Shown: positions 1 through 13,804, counted from the stretch's first letter. The stretch: 64,000 nt of DNA from Dioscorea cayenensis subsp. rotundata (GCF_009730915.1 NC_052488.1:24093868-24157867), one strand, 5' to 3'. Numbers and translations are program-made. Notes: generated from the letters alone by a model not told the origin.

Positions 1-3
1 ATT

Positions 4-41
<38 letters not shown>
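1..41. repeat. (ATT)n microsatellite
   Basis: The window opens inside a trinucleotide ATT tract of about 13 units. It may continue to the left of the window. Confidence 0.9.
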
Positions 42-42
<1 letters not shown>

Positions 43-1255
43 ATAAAATTTAAAAAAAATTCTCCAAAAAAGGAGACTCGGAGGCACATCATATCTTAAC
101 AAAACCAAATGTTGAAAAAAATATTATGGACAAAGAAATATTTAAAGAACTAAATTTAGTGGTATGCTTTTAGAATGCATATTATTAGCAATTTGTTTGT
201 GGATATGGCAACAAAAAAAAAACTCCTTTTAAACTTGTATGAGATGTGAACTGCCCCCCTTGGTCAAGATTCTCAGTTGATGGCTTTTCCTAGATTTTTG
301 TTGATTAATTTGACCTCTTTCTTCCCCATAAATAAAAGTTTTTTTTATTTGTGAATATAATTTATTAATTACCTTCAAAGAGAGATTTCAACCTCATGAC
401 TTTGGCTCATATATAGACAGTATTTTTGAAATCCGGTTTCATTTGACCTAAGGTTTCAAAGCACTGTTGTATGTGGCAATTGCACTACATCACATTTCTT
501 TTTGAGCTGACAAGGAGGGGCCCATATACTTATTTTTGATGGCCCAAAGTGTGGGTCCTACACTGACATATAATTAAAAATATAATTTAAATATTTTTAA
601 TTATATTTAAATTATATTTGTTTGCACAACAAAATATTCATCTTCAAATACCAAAGTAAACATTAGAATTCCTATTGTATGTCAGTATATAGTATTCTTT
701 TAAAAAAAATTATATGAGAAAAATTTTATATTTGTTCTTCTGTATTTATAAAATATAAAACAATTATTTATTTGTTGAAATTTTATATTATTTTTAAAAA
801 ATCTAATAATTTATAATACATTTTATATATTTATATAAAATTAAAATTATAAATATATATATATATATATATTATTCATGACTAGATTGGTTCGAGTTTC
901 AGAACACTGCCCTTGGATTTCACAAAAACTTGCGAGCCTGATAGCAGTTGAATATACCAAATAATCCGTTCAAATCTTGATTTCAACATACTCCTTAAAA
1001 TTTTAATTTCTTTCCCAACAACATGTTCAATTCACGCATTCACACACACACACATAAGGCAAATCCTGACTTATAAAATCATTGTTAATCAAATTTCAGA
1101 ATTTGTATTTAGTTTGATCTGATAAACTAGGGATTCAGTGAAGCCATTATTTACATATATATAATAGGCCAAGTAGGTGGATAACTTAGACTATACCTCA
1201 TAGAATACTTTTGGCTGGAATTCTGGCATTTCAAGATGCTCAAATGAACCATGAC
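42..1255. other. AT-rich intergenic DNA
   Basis: No gene is seen. There is a short (AT)n run near 853-871 and a short (CA)n run near 1043. The last part probably holds the 3' UTR of the minus-strand gene that ends at 1256. Confidence 0.6.
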
Positions 1256-4804
<3,549 letters not shown>

Positions 4805-5480
4805 AGATTTGGCTGGCTTGGCATAACAAGATACTCACTCTTGATAATCTTGCACAAAGAGGCTGCAACAAGTTTCCTACTGCAACTTACGTTTTGTGCC
4901 ATTCTGATATCGAGTCGGTTGACCACTTGTTCTTGCACTGTGCTTTTGCTCGTGCCCTGTGGGAATACTTTGGTAGACTTTTGAATATACCGGCACCTCC
5001 TAGGACCTTACGGCACATTTGGTGTTCGTGGAGGTTGGAGTTGTGACCTTCTAGTAGGGTCCTAACTGACCTGTTTGTTAAAACTTTACTGTAGAATATC
5101 TGGATTGCTCGGAATGATTGCATATTTAATTCTAACTGTTTGCCTGTGCATGCTTTGTACTTGAAGATTAATCATATGCTCCTTTCGTGGTTTGATGTTC
5201 TTACAGACAGTGCTAAAGCAAATCTGGAGGAACCGTTGGCAGCCGTGCGACGTAGCCTGGATTTTCTTGGATCTAGTGGGGAAATGATTGGGATGGCCGA
5301 GGAGGCACACGATATATCCACGGCCTAGACTCTCTTTGATGTTGTAGGCTCTAAGGAGGCCTGTTGTTCCTCTGTTTTGTATTTTGGTGTCCGATTTTGT
5401 GTATCACTTCTTGTGGTACACACTTTGTATCTTGTCGCTTTATCTTAATCTATTGTGGTTTATCCATTTTTCAAAATTTG
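4805..5480 (+). mobile_element. LINE (L1-type) 3' fragment with zf-RVT remnant
   Basis: Conceptual translation of the plus strand matches the C-terminal region of plant L1 polyproteins: a cysteine/histidine zinc-knuckle block (HLFLHC near 4920-4940), then NIWIARNDCIFNSN, then a tail with SLDFLG. Stops interrupt it, so it is a dead, 5'-truncated copy. The 3' UTR ends with the phrase TTTATCCATTTTTCAAAA, shared with the LINE piece near 63.07 kb, which fits the conserved LINE 3' end. It is related to, but clearly diverged from, the copy at 62.4-63.1 kb. Confidence 0.8.
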
Positions 5481-6296
5481 GATGGCATGCTTAACATTCT
5501 TAATTAGTTTTTCTCTACTTGTAAATATAAAATTTGGATGACGTACTTAATGGTTTTGCAAGAGCAATGAGTCAACTGACAAATTAAGAACTTGACTTTC
5601 GCTGAGCATGTAAAACATTTTAGAGTTGTGTATATATATATATATGTGTGTGTGTGTGTGCACATGCATGGTTGGTGTTGTTTAAACGTATTAATTAAGT
5701 GTTAATTTTTTTTTTTTTGCATCTGTTTGAGAATGTGGCTTTCATGGCGAAGATAGAAGAATTGCCGTCTATGTTTGGGTTTCTTTATCTCCGGCGGGTT
5801 TGATACATAACCAGCCAAATCATCACAATTGATAAAATATGTATGAGTATTATTAATCGCTTCTATAATTGATATGCACTATTGATGAATATAGGGTCTG
5901 TGGTCATTTTCAATTTTTTTTCCCTTAAATTAGCATTGCTTTTTTTTTTTACATCATCATGTCCTTTTGTATTAATTTTTATTTAATAAACTTGATTACT
6001 TTATTATTTGTCTCTTTCAGACATATTTTGATGTCCGATCAATACTTATTTGCCATGAGGTTTTAATTTATTTATTTTAAACTCAATAATATATCCATGC
6101 GTTGATCTTTCATACAAATTTGAAATATCTCGTCCTCTTTACTTTTCTCATGATATGTCTAAATCATGTGTTTAATAAAATTACTTTATGTTAGTACAGG
6201 TGTATTGTTAGTAACCAATGCAACAATTAAACCAAGAAAATGTTGCCTGGTATGACTCTTCTAATAATAATAATTATTAATATTATTAATATTATT
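5481..6296. other. AT-rich intergenic DNA with TA/TG microsatellite
   Basis: A compound (TA)n(TG)n microsatellite lies at about 5632-5660. Nothing else is recognised. Confidence 0.6.
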
Positions 6297-6505
6297 ATTT
6301 AATTATGGGAAAATTACTCGTTTACTCCTCGATAATTTCAAAACTTCCCAAATGTCACGTGAGCTTTTGCAGATCACTCGATAACCCCTTCCTTTATTTG
6401 TTTTCACTCTTTTTACCCCTGCGATTATGAAATTCCATCATCGTTCTTAAACCTTTTGCATATATTTTTTTCATTCTTTTTGCATTCCTTTTTGCAGTAC
6501 GTATT

Positions 6506-6721
6506 CATTTCTTAAACGAGAGTTTCATTTTTTAAACAGAGAGCTCATTTTTTAAACAGAGAGTTCATTTCTTAAACGAGAATTCATTTCTTAAACGAAA
6601 CCTCATTTCTTAAACAAAAACTCATTTCTTAAACAAAAAACTCATTTCTTAAACAGAAAACGCATTTCTTAAACAGAAACCTCATTTTTTTAAACATAAA
6701 ACTCATTTTTTAAACAAAAAA
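6506..6721. repeat. Minisatellite array, ~19-base unit (left side of MULE-like element)
   Basis: About a dozen imperfect tandem copies of a unit with core CATTTCTTAAACAGAAA. Unit length drifts between 18 and 21 bases because of A- and T-run changes. The same unit in the same orientation forms the right-hand array at 8279-8545, and short patches of it begin each core copy (6910-6960, 7570-7635). Confidence 0.9.
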
Positions 6722-6800
6722 ACATTAATATTTAAACGTAAAAATAAATATTTACGTGATAAATTAATCCCGGATATAAAAACCAATTAATCTTGGCCAC

Positions 6801-8137
6801 TCGTACATATTTAAATAGAAACAACGATATTTAAGCGGGTTTTTAAACGTAAAGCGCAATATATTAAAACGAAAACATCGATAGTTAAACAAAGACAAAC
6901 AAGCATATAAACAGAGAACTCATTTCTTAAAGCAGAGAGCTTTATTTTTTTAAAGCAGAGACCCTCATTGAGTAGGGACATTGAGTATCTCATCGTCGCC
7001 GATCTCGCGCGAACGCTGAGTCGCCGAGCTCCGGATCCCGGCGAGCGATATCGAGGCTGGCTCGCCGTGTGGGGTCTTAAAGGAGAAATCTTTTATCGGC
7101 GTTGGCGATCCCGGTTAGCGGACGTTCCTCGGCGGTCGGAGTGGTGAGGTCTTCGGTGGCGACGCTCGGATAAGACGGAGTCGAACTGAGCGGAACCATT
7201 CTCGATCGCGGAGACCGCAACATGGATAGCAATAGGGTTAGGGTTAGGGATCATTCCGGGGTTTTGGATCCATGGTGCCTAAGTTTGTGACGAGAACGGA
7301 GGGAGGAAGCGGTAGCCGATGAGGGTTCGATCTCGCCGTCTTCGCCTTCGTCTTCATTGTCTTCCCTGTCATCGACCTCATCTCTTTCATCTTCTTCGTC
7401 GTCGACCTCGGGGAAGACCGCATGCTCCTCGTCGTCGAGCGAAGGCATCGAAAGGTTGCACTCGTACATATTTAAATAGAAACAACGATATTTAAGCACT
7501 TTTTTTAAACGTGAAACGCAATATATTAAACGAAACATTGATAGTTAAACAAAGACAAACAAGCATATAAACAGAGAACTCATTTCTTAAACAGAGAACT
7601 CATTTCTTAAACGAGAGCTTATTTTTTTAAACAAAGACCCTCATTGAGTAGGGACATCGAGTATCTCATCGCTCGCTGATCTCGCGCGAACGCTGAGTCT
7701 CGAGCTCCAGATCCGGGCGAGCGATCTCGAGCGTGGCCTCGCTCGTGTGGGGTCTTAAAGGAGAAATCTTTATCGGCGTTGGCGATCCGGTTAGCGACGC
7801 TTCCTCGGCGGTCGGAGTGGTGAGGTCTTCGGTGGTGACGTCTGGATAAGACGAAAGTGAACTCGAACGGAACCATTCTCGATCGCGGAGACCGCAACAT
7901 GGATAGCAATAGGGTTAGGGTTAGGGATCATTCGGGGTTTGGATCCATGGTGCCTAAGTCGGTGGCGAGAACGGAGGGAGGAAGCGGCGCCGATGAGGGT
8001 TCGATCTCGCCCGTCTTCGTCTTCGCTTTTCATCGCCTTCCCCGTCGTCGACCTCATCTCTTTCATCTTCTTCGCTCGTCGACCTCGGGGAAGACCGCAT
8101 GCTCCTCGTCGTCGAGCGAAGGCATCGAAAGGTTGCA
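6801..8137. repeat. Tandem duplication of a ~0.66 kb GC-rich core
   Basis: Two direct copies, 6801-7461 and 7462-8137, start with TCGTACATATTTAAATAG and end with GGTTGCA. Both contain a short TTAGGG-type run (7233-7249 and about 7914-7930). The copies differ by many small indels and substitutions, so the duplication is not brand new. Copy 2 continues into about 100 further bases of GC-moderate sequence before the right minisatellite. Confidence 0.9.
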
Positions 8138-8278
8138 CCTTTTTCTCGAACTTGAAATCCCATTTTTTTCACTGCAACGTGATCGTGATTGTGAGACGCG
8201 ATGCTTTGTCTCATCTGCCCGACTTCAATCCCAGATAAAAGAGATTTTTTGGGGGTGATAAATACACCACAAAAAAAC

Positions 8279-8545
8279 TCATTTCTTAAACAGAGACCTC
8301 ATTTTTTTAAACAAAAACCTCATTTCTTAAACAGAAAACTCATTTCTTAAACAGAGACCTCATTTTTTTAAACAGAAACCTCATTTCTTATACAGAAAAC
8401 TCATTTCTTAAACAAAAAACTCATTTTTTTAAACCAAAAACTCATTTTTTTAAATAGAAAACCCATTTTTTTAAATAGGAAACTCATTTTTTTAAATGCA
8501 ACCTTATACCTCATATTTTTAAATAGAAGCTTTCATTTTTAAATG
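8279..8545. repeat. Minisatellite array (right side of MULE-like element)
   Basis: About 14 imperfect copies of the CATTTCTTAAACAGAAA unit, in the same orientation as the left array. The units become progressively T- and A-expanded toward the outer end. Confidence 0.88.
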
Positions 8546-8795
8546 AAACTCATGCAGCCCCAAGGGCATTATAGTCAAATCGTCACACTTGCCACAACTT
8601 CCCACGCAAGGGACAATTTCAGTCAAAAAAATTCCAAATTAATTCTATCAATCACTATTAGATGTTTGGGGTTTAAAAAAATCATCGAATTCAAAAAGGA
8701 AGTGGGTTTTGAGGAGTCAGAAAAACTAAGCGTGTTTTTAGCGATATCATGAAACTTACTGAGGTGTTTTTTTAGCGATTTCCACTTTTAATTAT

Positions 8796-9953
8796 TTATA
8801 GTGTAAAAATTGATGGCCATCATCATTGGAAAGGAATAATCAGAATATGAAATTCAGAAAATAACATCAATAATAACTGATATATTATAAAATAATGGGA
8901 AAAAGCACAATAAAAGCAACTCGTTGGATTGTTCATAAAGTAGATTGTCATCTCTTTATGTGAAATTATCATGCTTCTCGGAAATTTGGCAAAAAGAGGT
9001 TTGGGAGGTGTTTGGACACTTGTATTTAACCATAATGAAGCTCTTATTATTATAAGGCAAATCTCTATAATTAACTTTAGTGACAGAATCCCAATAATTG
9101 GTGGATTAAACTTTGAAAAAGTGATGTATATTTATATATTTTATAAAAATAAAGTGAGGACTATATTAATTTCCAAAAAGAAAAACAGAGTGGGTGAAAG
9201 AGAGGTTAAAATTTCCAAAGGAATAGTATGCATGGGATTCTTATTTTTCTTACATTTTCAAAACAAACTTGAACTAATCCTTATCCATCTCTCCACCTTC
9301 TCATCTCATAAAAAAATAAAATAAAAAGCCGTATTCCTCATTTGCGCACCAAACATACAAAATTCTTAAAAACCAACATCATTATTTAAAAAAAAATCAC
9401 AAAACGTTAAACAGTAAGATAACAGATGTCCATCATAAAGCTAATCTTTTGAACATAAAATAAAAATATATTTTTTTAAAAAATAAAAAAAGGCAAATGA
9501 GAAACCCAACAAGTTCCGGGTCTTGTGTTAGAAAGCGACCAACCGGGTCAGTTCGTCTTCCACGCTTCCATAGCTGGTCCCCTAACCAACATGATTAACA
9601 TAACTTGGCCGTCCCCACACCCTTAGCTACGTGGTAGCATTACAGACAGAGCACCAAACCTCGGAACACCACCTTTGCACGGCCGCCTCGCACGTATCAA
9701 TCAACATGCATGCTAATGCTGCCACATGTCACGCATCTACAGCTAACTAATAAATATATATTTATATTAAAAAAAAAATCTACGGAAAACGTCAGATATC
9801 ACGTAAGTGAACCACGGAGTCATGGACAATGAAAAGAATCTCTCCTTCCTATGTTACCACCATTTGTTCACATCAGAGCCGTTGATCAGAGGAAAAATCT
9901 TTTTTTATTTTTTTATTTTTTTTCTTTAAAAAGGTATTAATTAAAGAGTGTCC
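8796..9953. other. AT-rich intergenic DNA, upstream of PP2C
   Basis: Low-complexity AT-rich DNA to about 9480, then a more balanced segment that probably belongs to the distal promoter of the downstream PP2C gene. It includes a CATGCATG RY-type motif near 9706 and an ACGTGG near 9630. Open frames here (e.g. 8971-9324) have no recognisable domain and AT-driven composition. Confidence 0.5.
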
Positions 9954-10010
9954 CCACGTGGCAGGGACGCGTGTACGTAGTAGTCTTCGTTTAAAAGAGA
10001 AACACGTGTC
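9954..10010 (+). promoter_or_regulatory. ABRE/G-box cluster upstream of PP2C
   Basis: Within 57 bases lie CACGTGGC (G-box plus ABRE core, 9955-9962), GACGCGTG (coupling element 3-like, about 9966-9973) and ACACGTGTC (G-box, 10002-10010). They sit about 235-290 bases upstream of the PP2C start codon. ABRE plus CE3 is a known abscisic-acid response arrangement, and clade A PP2C genes are typically ABA-induced. Functional use here is inferred from motif and context. Confidence 0.6.
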
Positions 10011-10242
10011 AAAGCATTCGGGAGATGACAAGAGATGAATGAACGGTTTGGATGAATCGGTTCTGGGACAAGGTTGGGCAGGACGGTGAGGGGCACCTGT
10101 CAATCTCGTCGTCGTCCTCGTCGTTAAAAGGAGGAAGAGTTGTGACTTGTGAGGGATTTCCCTTAGTTTTTTTTGTTGCTCTAATTCTCTTTCGTGAAGC
10201 GAGAGCGCGTTTGCTTTGATTGAGGTTTTGTGGTCTTCTCTA

Positions 10243-11616
10243 ATGGCGGAGGTATGCTGTGAGGTGGTGAGTCAGAGAGAGGTGGTTACAGAGTCATGTG
10301 AGCCGAGCACACGGGCAGCGAGGCGGAGAAGGATGCAGCTAAGGAGGATAAAGTTTGTATCAGGCGTCGGTACAGTGGTTGGCACGGCGGAGCCGATGAG
10401 GAAAAGGCAGCGTGTGGAGTTGCTGGAAGATGTTGTGCGGAGTGGCGCCGTAGAGCATCATCGGGAAGGGTCGGGGAGTGGGACGAACTCCAGCTCGTGT
10501 GCTCCTCGTCGTGCTAAGTATGGCATGACGGCGGTGTGTGGACGGAGGAGAGAGATGGAAGACGTTGTCTCGATCCAGACGGAGTTCCTCCGGGGTAGTC
10601 TAGGTCACGAGACGTACCAATTCTATGGGGTTTTTGACGGGCATGGGTGTTCGCATGCGGCGGTGTCGTGTCAGGATCGAATGCATGAGTTGGTGGCAGA
10701 GGAGATAAGGATGGTTGACACTGGATCCATGGCGATGGCTGTAAGGAACTGGGAAGGGGTAATGAAAAGGAGCTTCTTGAGAATGGACGCGGAGGTCGAA
10801 GACTGGCGCGGTAGCATTCGGACAGGCACCTGCAAGTGTGAGCTGCGTATGCCTAATTGTGACCACGTGGGATCAACAGCCGTGGTGGCAGTGGTCACAC
10901 CGGACCAAATCATCGTCAGCAACTGCGGTGATTCTCGTGCTGTATTATGTAAAGGAGGTGTTGCCATCCCCTTGTCCACTGATCACAAGGTATATATATA
11001 TATATATATATATATAAGCAAATATTTAGTAGACATCATCTGACATTCTAAAACAATGTGTTAATTAACCATCTCTTTGTGTTTGTTTGTAGCCTGATCG
11101 GCCGGATGAGATGGAACGGATTGAACAGGCTGGTGGTCGTGTCATCTATTGGGATGGACCTCGAGTTCTTGGGGTGCTTGCTATGTCTAGAGCCATAGGT
11201 GAGTCATATATATATATATATATTGGTGAAGTTATAGTCTAGTAAGTAGAAATTGTGGAAATAAATAAGTGGGAATTGTGGTTGGAATTAATGGAGCAGG
11301 GGATGCATATCTTAAACCATACGTGATATCGGAGCCGGAGGTGACGGTGACGGAGAGGACAGGGGAGGAGGAGTGTTTGATATTGGCAAGTGATGGGTTG
11401 TGGGACGTTGTGAGTAATGAGATGGCATGTGACATCGCCAGGATGTGTTTGCGGGCCAGTGGAGGAGATGGGGACGAAAGCGTTGGGTATGAAACCGAGG
11501 GCCATGCGAGAAGAGGTTCGGATAAGGCTTGCTGTGATGCGTCCATGTTGCTCACCAAATTGGCGCTCGCTAGACACAGTACTGATAACGTCAGTGTTGT
11601 TGTTATTGATCTCTAA
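10243..11616 (+). CDS. PP2CA: Clade A protein phosphatase 2C (AHG3/PP2CA-like)
   Basis: A 389-residue Mg/Mn-dependent Ser/Thr phosphatase of the group that represses ABA signalling by dephosphorylating SnRK2 kinases and is inhibited by ABA-bound PYR/PYL receptors. Three exons: 10243-10989, 11093-11198 and 11300-11616, all in phase. Visible PP2C motifs: YGVFDGHG (metal-binding Asp), [33 protein letters not shown] and the C-terminal [10 protein letters not shown]. The Trp in [20 protein letters not shown] corresponds to the ABA-receptor 'Trp lock' of clade A. The block GGRVIYWDG and the cysteine-rich [11 protein letters not shown] insert match Arabidopsis AHG3/PP2CA better than ABI1. An acidic/basic N-terminal extension ([15 protein letters not shown]) precedes the catalytic domain and could act as a nuclear signal. 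Start chosen at the first ATG; an upstream in-frame TTG is not needed. Confidence 0.95.
10991..11016. repeat. (TA)n microsatellite at splice donor
   Basis: Thirteen TA units begin directly at the GT of the first PP2C intron. The second intron also has a (TA)n run, at about 11207-11222, shortly after its donor. Confidence 0.9.
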
Positions 11617-12684
11617 CGGAGATCATAATCAGTCACAGAAACAAAATTATATAAATATATCTACACGCAAGTCTGTATAATACATGCTTTTGTTTTTAGT
11701 TTTTTTTTTTTTCAAATATATATATATATATATATATAAATGTAAGCAGAGAAGAGCAAGTTTTCTTGGAAATACTTTTGGACTACACATTATCTTGGGC
11801 GATTTCATGGTTGCAGAAAATATGTTCTCAGATCTTTTTGATCAAATGCAATATTCCAAAAAAATAAATAAATAAATAAAGCAGATGTATTTATTAATTT
11901 GACAGAAACACGTGTTACAAGGAGAAACAGGGGTGTCACAATCAAACAGCTGTGTACAGCTTAGTGTTCCAGTGACATGCCGAATTGGTGATGGTGATGC
12001 ACCAGTTGCCTCTCTTCTGATCTTCGGTTTCACTATTAGTCTATCTTTGATTTTATATATGAAAACTTTTCCTAATAATTGTTATGATTTGCATGATTAA
12101 GCTCGACTTTAAAACGCCTAATTCGGCACATCTGATTTAGCAATTTTTTTACTTCAAAAATAAAAGCAGCCAGAATGTTCCACAGAATACTAAGGAAAAA
12201 AAATAAATAAATAAAAGACATCCATCGCCGCAGGTGATGATGTTTAAAGTTATACTTGGTGTCTAACTCTTAACCTTGTCCTTGCTTCCCAATAATTTGA
12301 AACCATTAAAGATTGCTGAATCACTAGCAAGTTAGATTAGGATGTGAAGGTGACAAGAAAAATGAATTCATGCTCTACTGATTAGGATCAAGAGTACAGA
12401 GTAGAATTATTATCTGGGTGATGTGGCCTTGTCTGATAGTCATATTTCTCTGAATAAATCACTGTCAGATAGAGTTGATGGCCAATAATTCATGCCTGCC
12501 AATTCAAAATGATTTTTCTCAGATATTACACTTTTTGAGTAAGCTCAAAGAATTTCCATTGTTGTTCTTCTTATCAACGGTTAAAGATTAAACAACTTAA
12601 ACACATTTTTAATATAATCAAATGTTAAAAAACAAACACAATGATTTACGCATAGATTCAGAAAACATTTTATACATGAATTGG
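11617..12684. other. PP2C 3' region and intergenic DNA
   Basis: The PP2C 3' UTR is followed by AT-rich DNA with a (TA)n run near 11718-11737. No gene is recognised. The last bases adjoin the 3' end of a minus-strand U1 snRNA gene; I could not confirm a plant snRNA 3' box there. Confidence 0.5.
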
Positions 12685-12846
12685 GCAGGGGCTGCGCGTG
12701 CGCGTACCCCCTATACCACAAATTATGACGTCCACTCTGCCACGTGGACAGATGGTAAGCCAGCGCACCCCCTCAAGTGCAATTGGGGCCACTAGCCTAG
12801 GCCACGGACCTTGATGATCTACCGTTGACCTCGTCCAGGTAAGTAT
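12685..12846 (-). ncRNA. U1: U1 spliceosomal snRNA gene (copy B)
   Basis: U1 snRNA recognises 5' splice sites in pre-mRNA. On the minus strand this 162-base sequence starts with ATACTTACCTGG, whose ACTTACCTG pairs with 5' splice sites. It keeps the ATTGCAC loop of stem-loop II (U1A-binding type) and an Sm site AATTTGTGG preceded by CGTCAT. It ends in a GC-rich final hairpin, finishing GCCCCTGC. The stem-loop I loop reads GATCATCAAG, one change from the usual U1-70K-binding GATCANGAAG, so full activity is likely but not proven. The promoter elements at 12871-12922 are correctly spaced. A second minus-strand U1 lies 456 bases further on. Confidence 0.93.
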
Positions 12847-12870
12847 GGTTTGATGTTGCTCAATCATTTC

Positions 12871-12922
12871 ATTTTATGCTGCACAAAGCTTCATCCAATT
12901 TTCTCAACATGCGATGTGGGAC
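12871..12922 (-). promoter_or_regulatory. U1 copy B promoter: USE and TATA box
   Basis: On the minus strand, GTCCCACATCG (USE, 12912-12922) lies at about -66 to -76 and CATAAAAT (12871-12878) at about -25 to -32. The 33-base spacing between them is the plant Pol II snRNA arrangement; Pol III snRNA genes have about ten bases less. Confidence 0.9.
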
Positions 12923-13301
12923 TATGCTGCATTCATAACTTATCCTGAACCCTGGATTTTTACTCAAGCTTTCGACAAGACGGTGGTGCCAAAATGAGCA
13001 GAGCCGCGTGGTTGGCCCTCGACGACGACTGGCTAGTGGCTGCTACTCAAATAAAAGATCATGAAACTAGATATTCAATAAGGTTAAATTTTCAGTAGTC
13101 TAGTTTTAAGTCATAATCAGAATTTAACCCTTGCCTTTAATAAATAAAAGATTTGATTGAAAACTCCTGATAAAAAAAAATAAAACACTCATAATCAAAT
13201 CAGTAGCTTTGAATAAATAATTTATAGAAATTTTAACAAATAAAAATACAACCAACTGTAAGTTACAAAACTGCCATTAACGCTTGTATCTTTGAATTTT
13301 A

Positions 13302-13462
13302 GTAGGGGCCGCGCAGGCGCGTACCCCCGCTACCATAAATTATGACGTCCACTCTGCCACATGGGCAGATGGTAAACTAACGCACCCTCTCAGTGCAATG
13401 AGGGCCATTGATTTATGCCACGAGCCTTCTTGGTCACCCGTTGACACCGCCCAGGTAAGTAT
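13302..13462 (-). ncRNA. U1: U1 spliceosomal snRNA gene or variant (copy C)
   Basis: 161 bases on the minus strand, starting with ATACTTACCTGG and ending CGGCCCCTAC. The 5'-splice-site pairing segment, the ATTGCAC loop and a variant Sm site (AATTTATGG) are present. It is more diverged than the other two copies: stem-loop I loop reads GACCAAGAAG instead of GATCANGAAG, and the segment after it (GGCATAAATCAATGG) departs from the usual CCTAGGCTAGTG. It may be a U1 variant or an ageing pseudogene. The promoter is intact, which argues that it could still be transcribed. Confidence 0.85.
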
Positions 13463-13486
13463 GAGTGTCAATGGTCCAACCATATC

Positions 13487-13537
13487 ATTTTATGCACAAC
13501 AAGACTCTGCATATGTTTTCAACAGGCGATGTGGGAC
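13487..13537 (-). promoter_or_regulatory. U1 copy C promoter: USE and TATA box
   Basis: On the minus strand, GTCCCACATCG (13527-13537, about -65 to -75) and CATAAAAT (13487-13494, about -25 to -32) have the same spacing as copy B. Confidence 0.88.
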
Positions 13538-13804
13538 AAACTTATTAGAGAAGCTGAAGTTATTGATGGGCTGGAACTTTTAATTGGGTTGGGCTTTTTT
13601 ACTTGTTGGGCTTTTATTGATTCCCATGGCTTGCCTCAGCCTCGCAAGTTGGAACCTTTTTAAGTACGATGGGCGAGAGAAAGACTGATGAGGAGAACCA
13701 CTGACACGAAGGAACAAGACGAGGAGAGTATCCAAGCTTCTTCCATTTTTCTTCGATCTCGATCCCAATTGGGGGAGAATCCAATCCGGTGCTGAGTATA
13801 CGCC

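Larger units (their letters stand above)
6307..8785. mobile_element. Candidate non-autonomous MULE-like DNA transposon
   Basis: The element is flanked by near-identical 10-base direct repeats (ATTTAATTAT at 6297-6306, TTTTAATTAT at 8786-8795; 9 of 10 match), the size expected for Mutator-like target-site duplications. The termini are weakly inverted: the left end reads GGGAAAATTACTCG and the reverse complement of the right end reads GTGGAAATCGCT, both followed by a CCTC-x-ATAA/GTAAGTTTC-like block. Inside are two minisatellite arrays (6506-6721 and 8279-8545) flanking a GC-rich core present twice (6801-7461 and 7462-8137). The core is far richer in GC than its surroundings and has CpG-rich stretches. 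I see no transposase. Open frames inside it resemble no known protein, so I do not call genes. The core could be captured host DNA, as in Pack-MULEs; that is inference. Confidence 0.55.

Noticed and set aside
880-960. GGTTCGAGTTTC phrase resembling a tRNA T-arm/B box
   Set aside because: No acceptor stem, D-arm or anticodon arm can be laid out around it.
7251-8258. Several 60-130-codon frames in the GC-rich core of the MULE-like element
   Set aside because: GC-rich DNA with few stops, arginine-rich strings on both strands, no domain, and not preserved between the two core copies.
6506-8545. Regularly spaced repeats resembling a CRISPR array
   Set aside because: The units are adjacent, imperfect and of drifting length, with no unique spacers, and this is a plant nuclear genome.
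8971-9324. 117-codon plus-strand frame
   Set aside because: Lys/Ile/Phe-rich, AT-driven, no domain and no promoter context.
10216-10242. Upstream extension of the PP2C frame from a TTG
   Set aside because: TTG starts are not expected; the ATG at 10243 has good context and fits the family.
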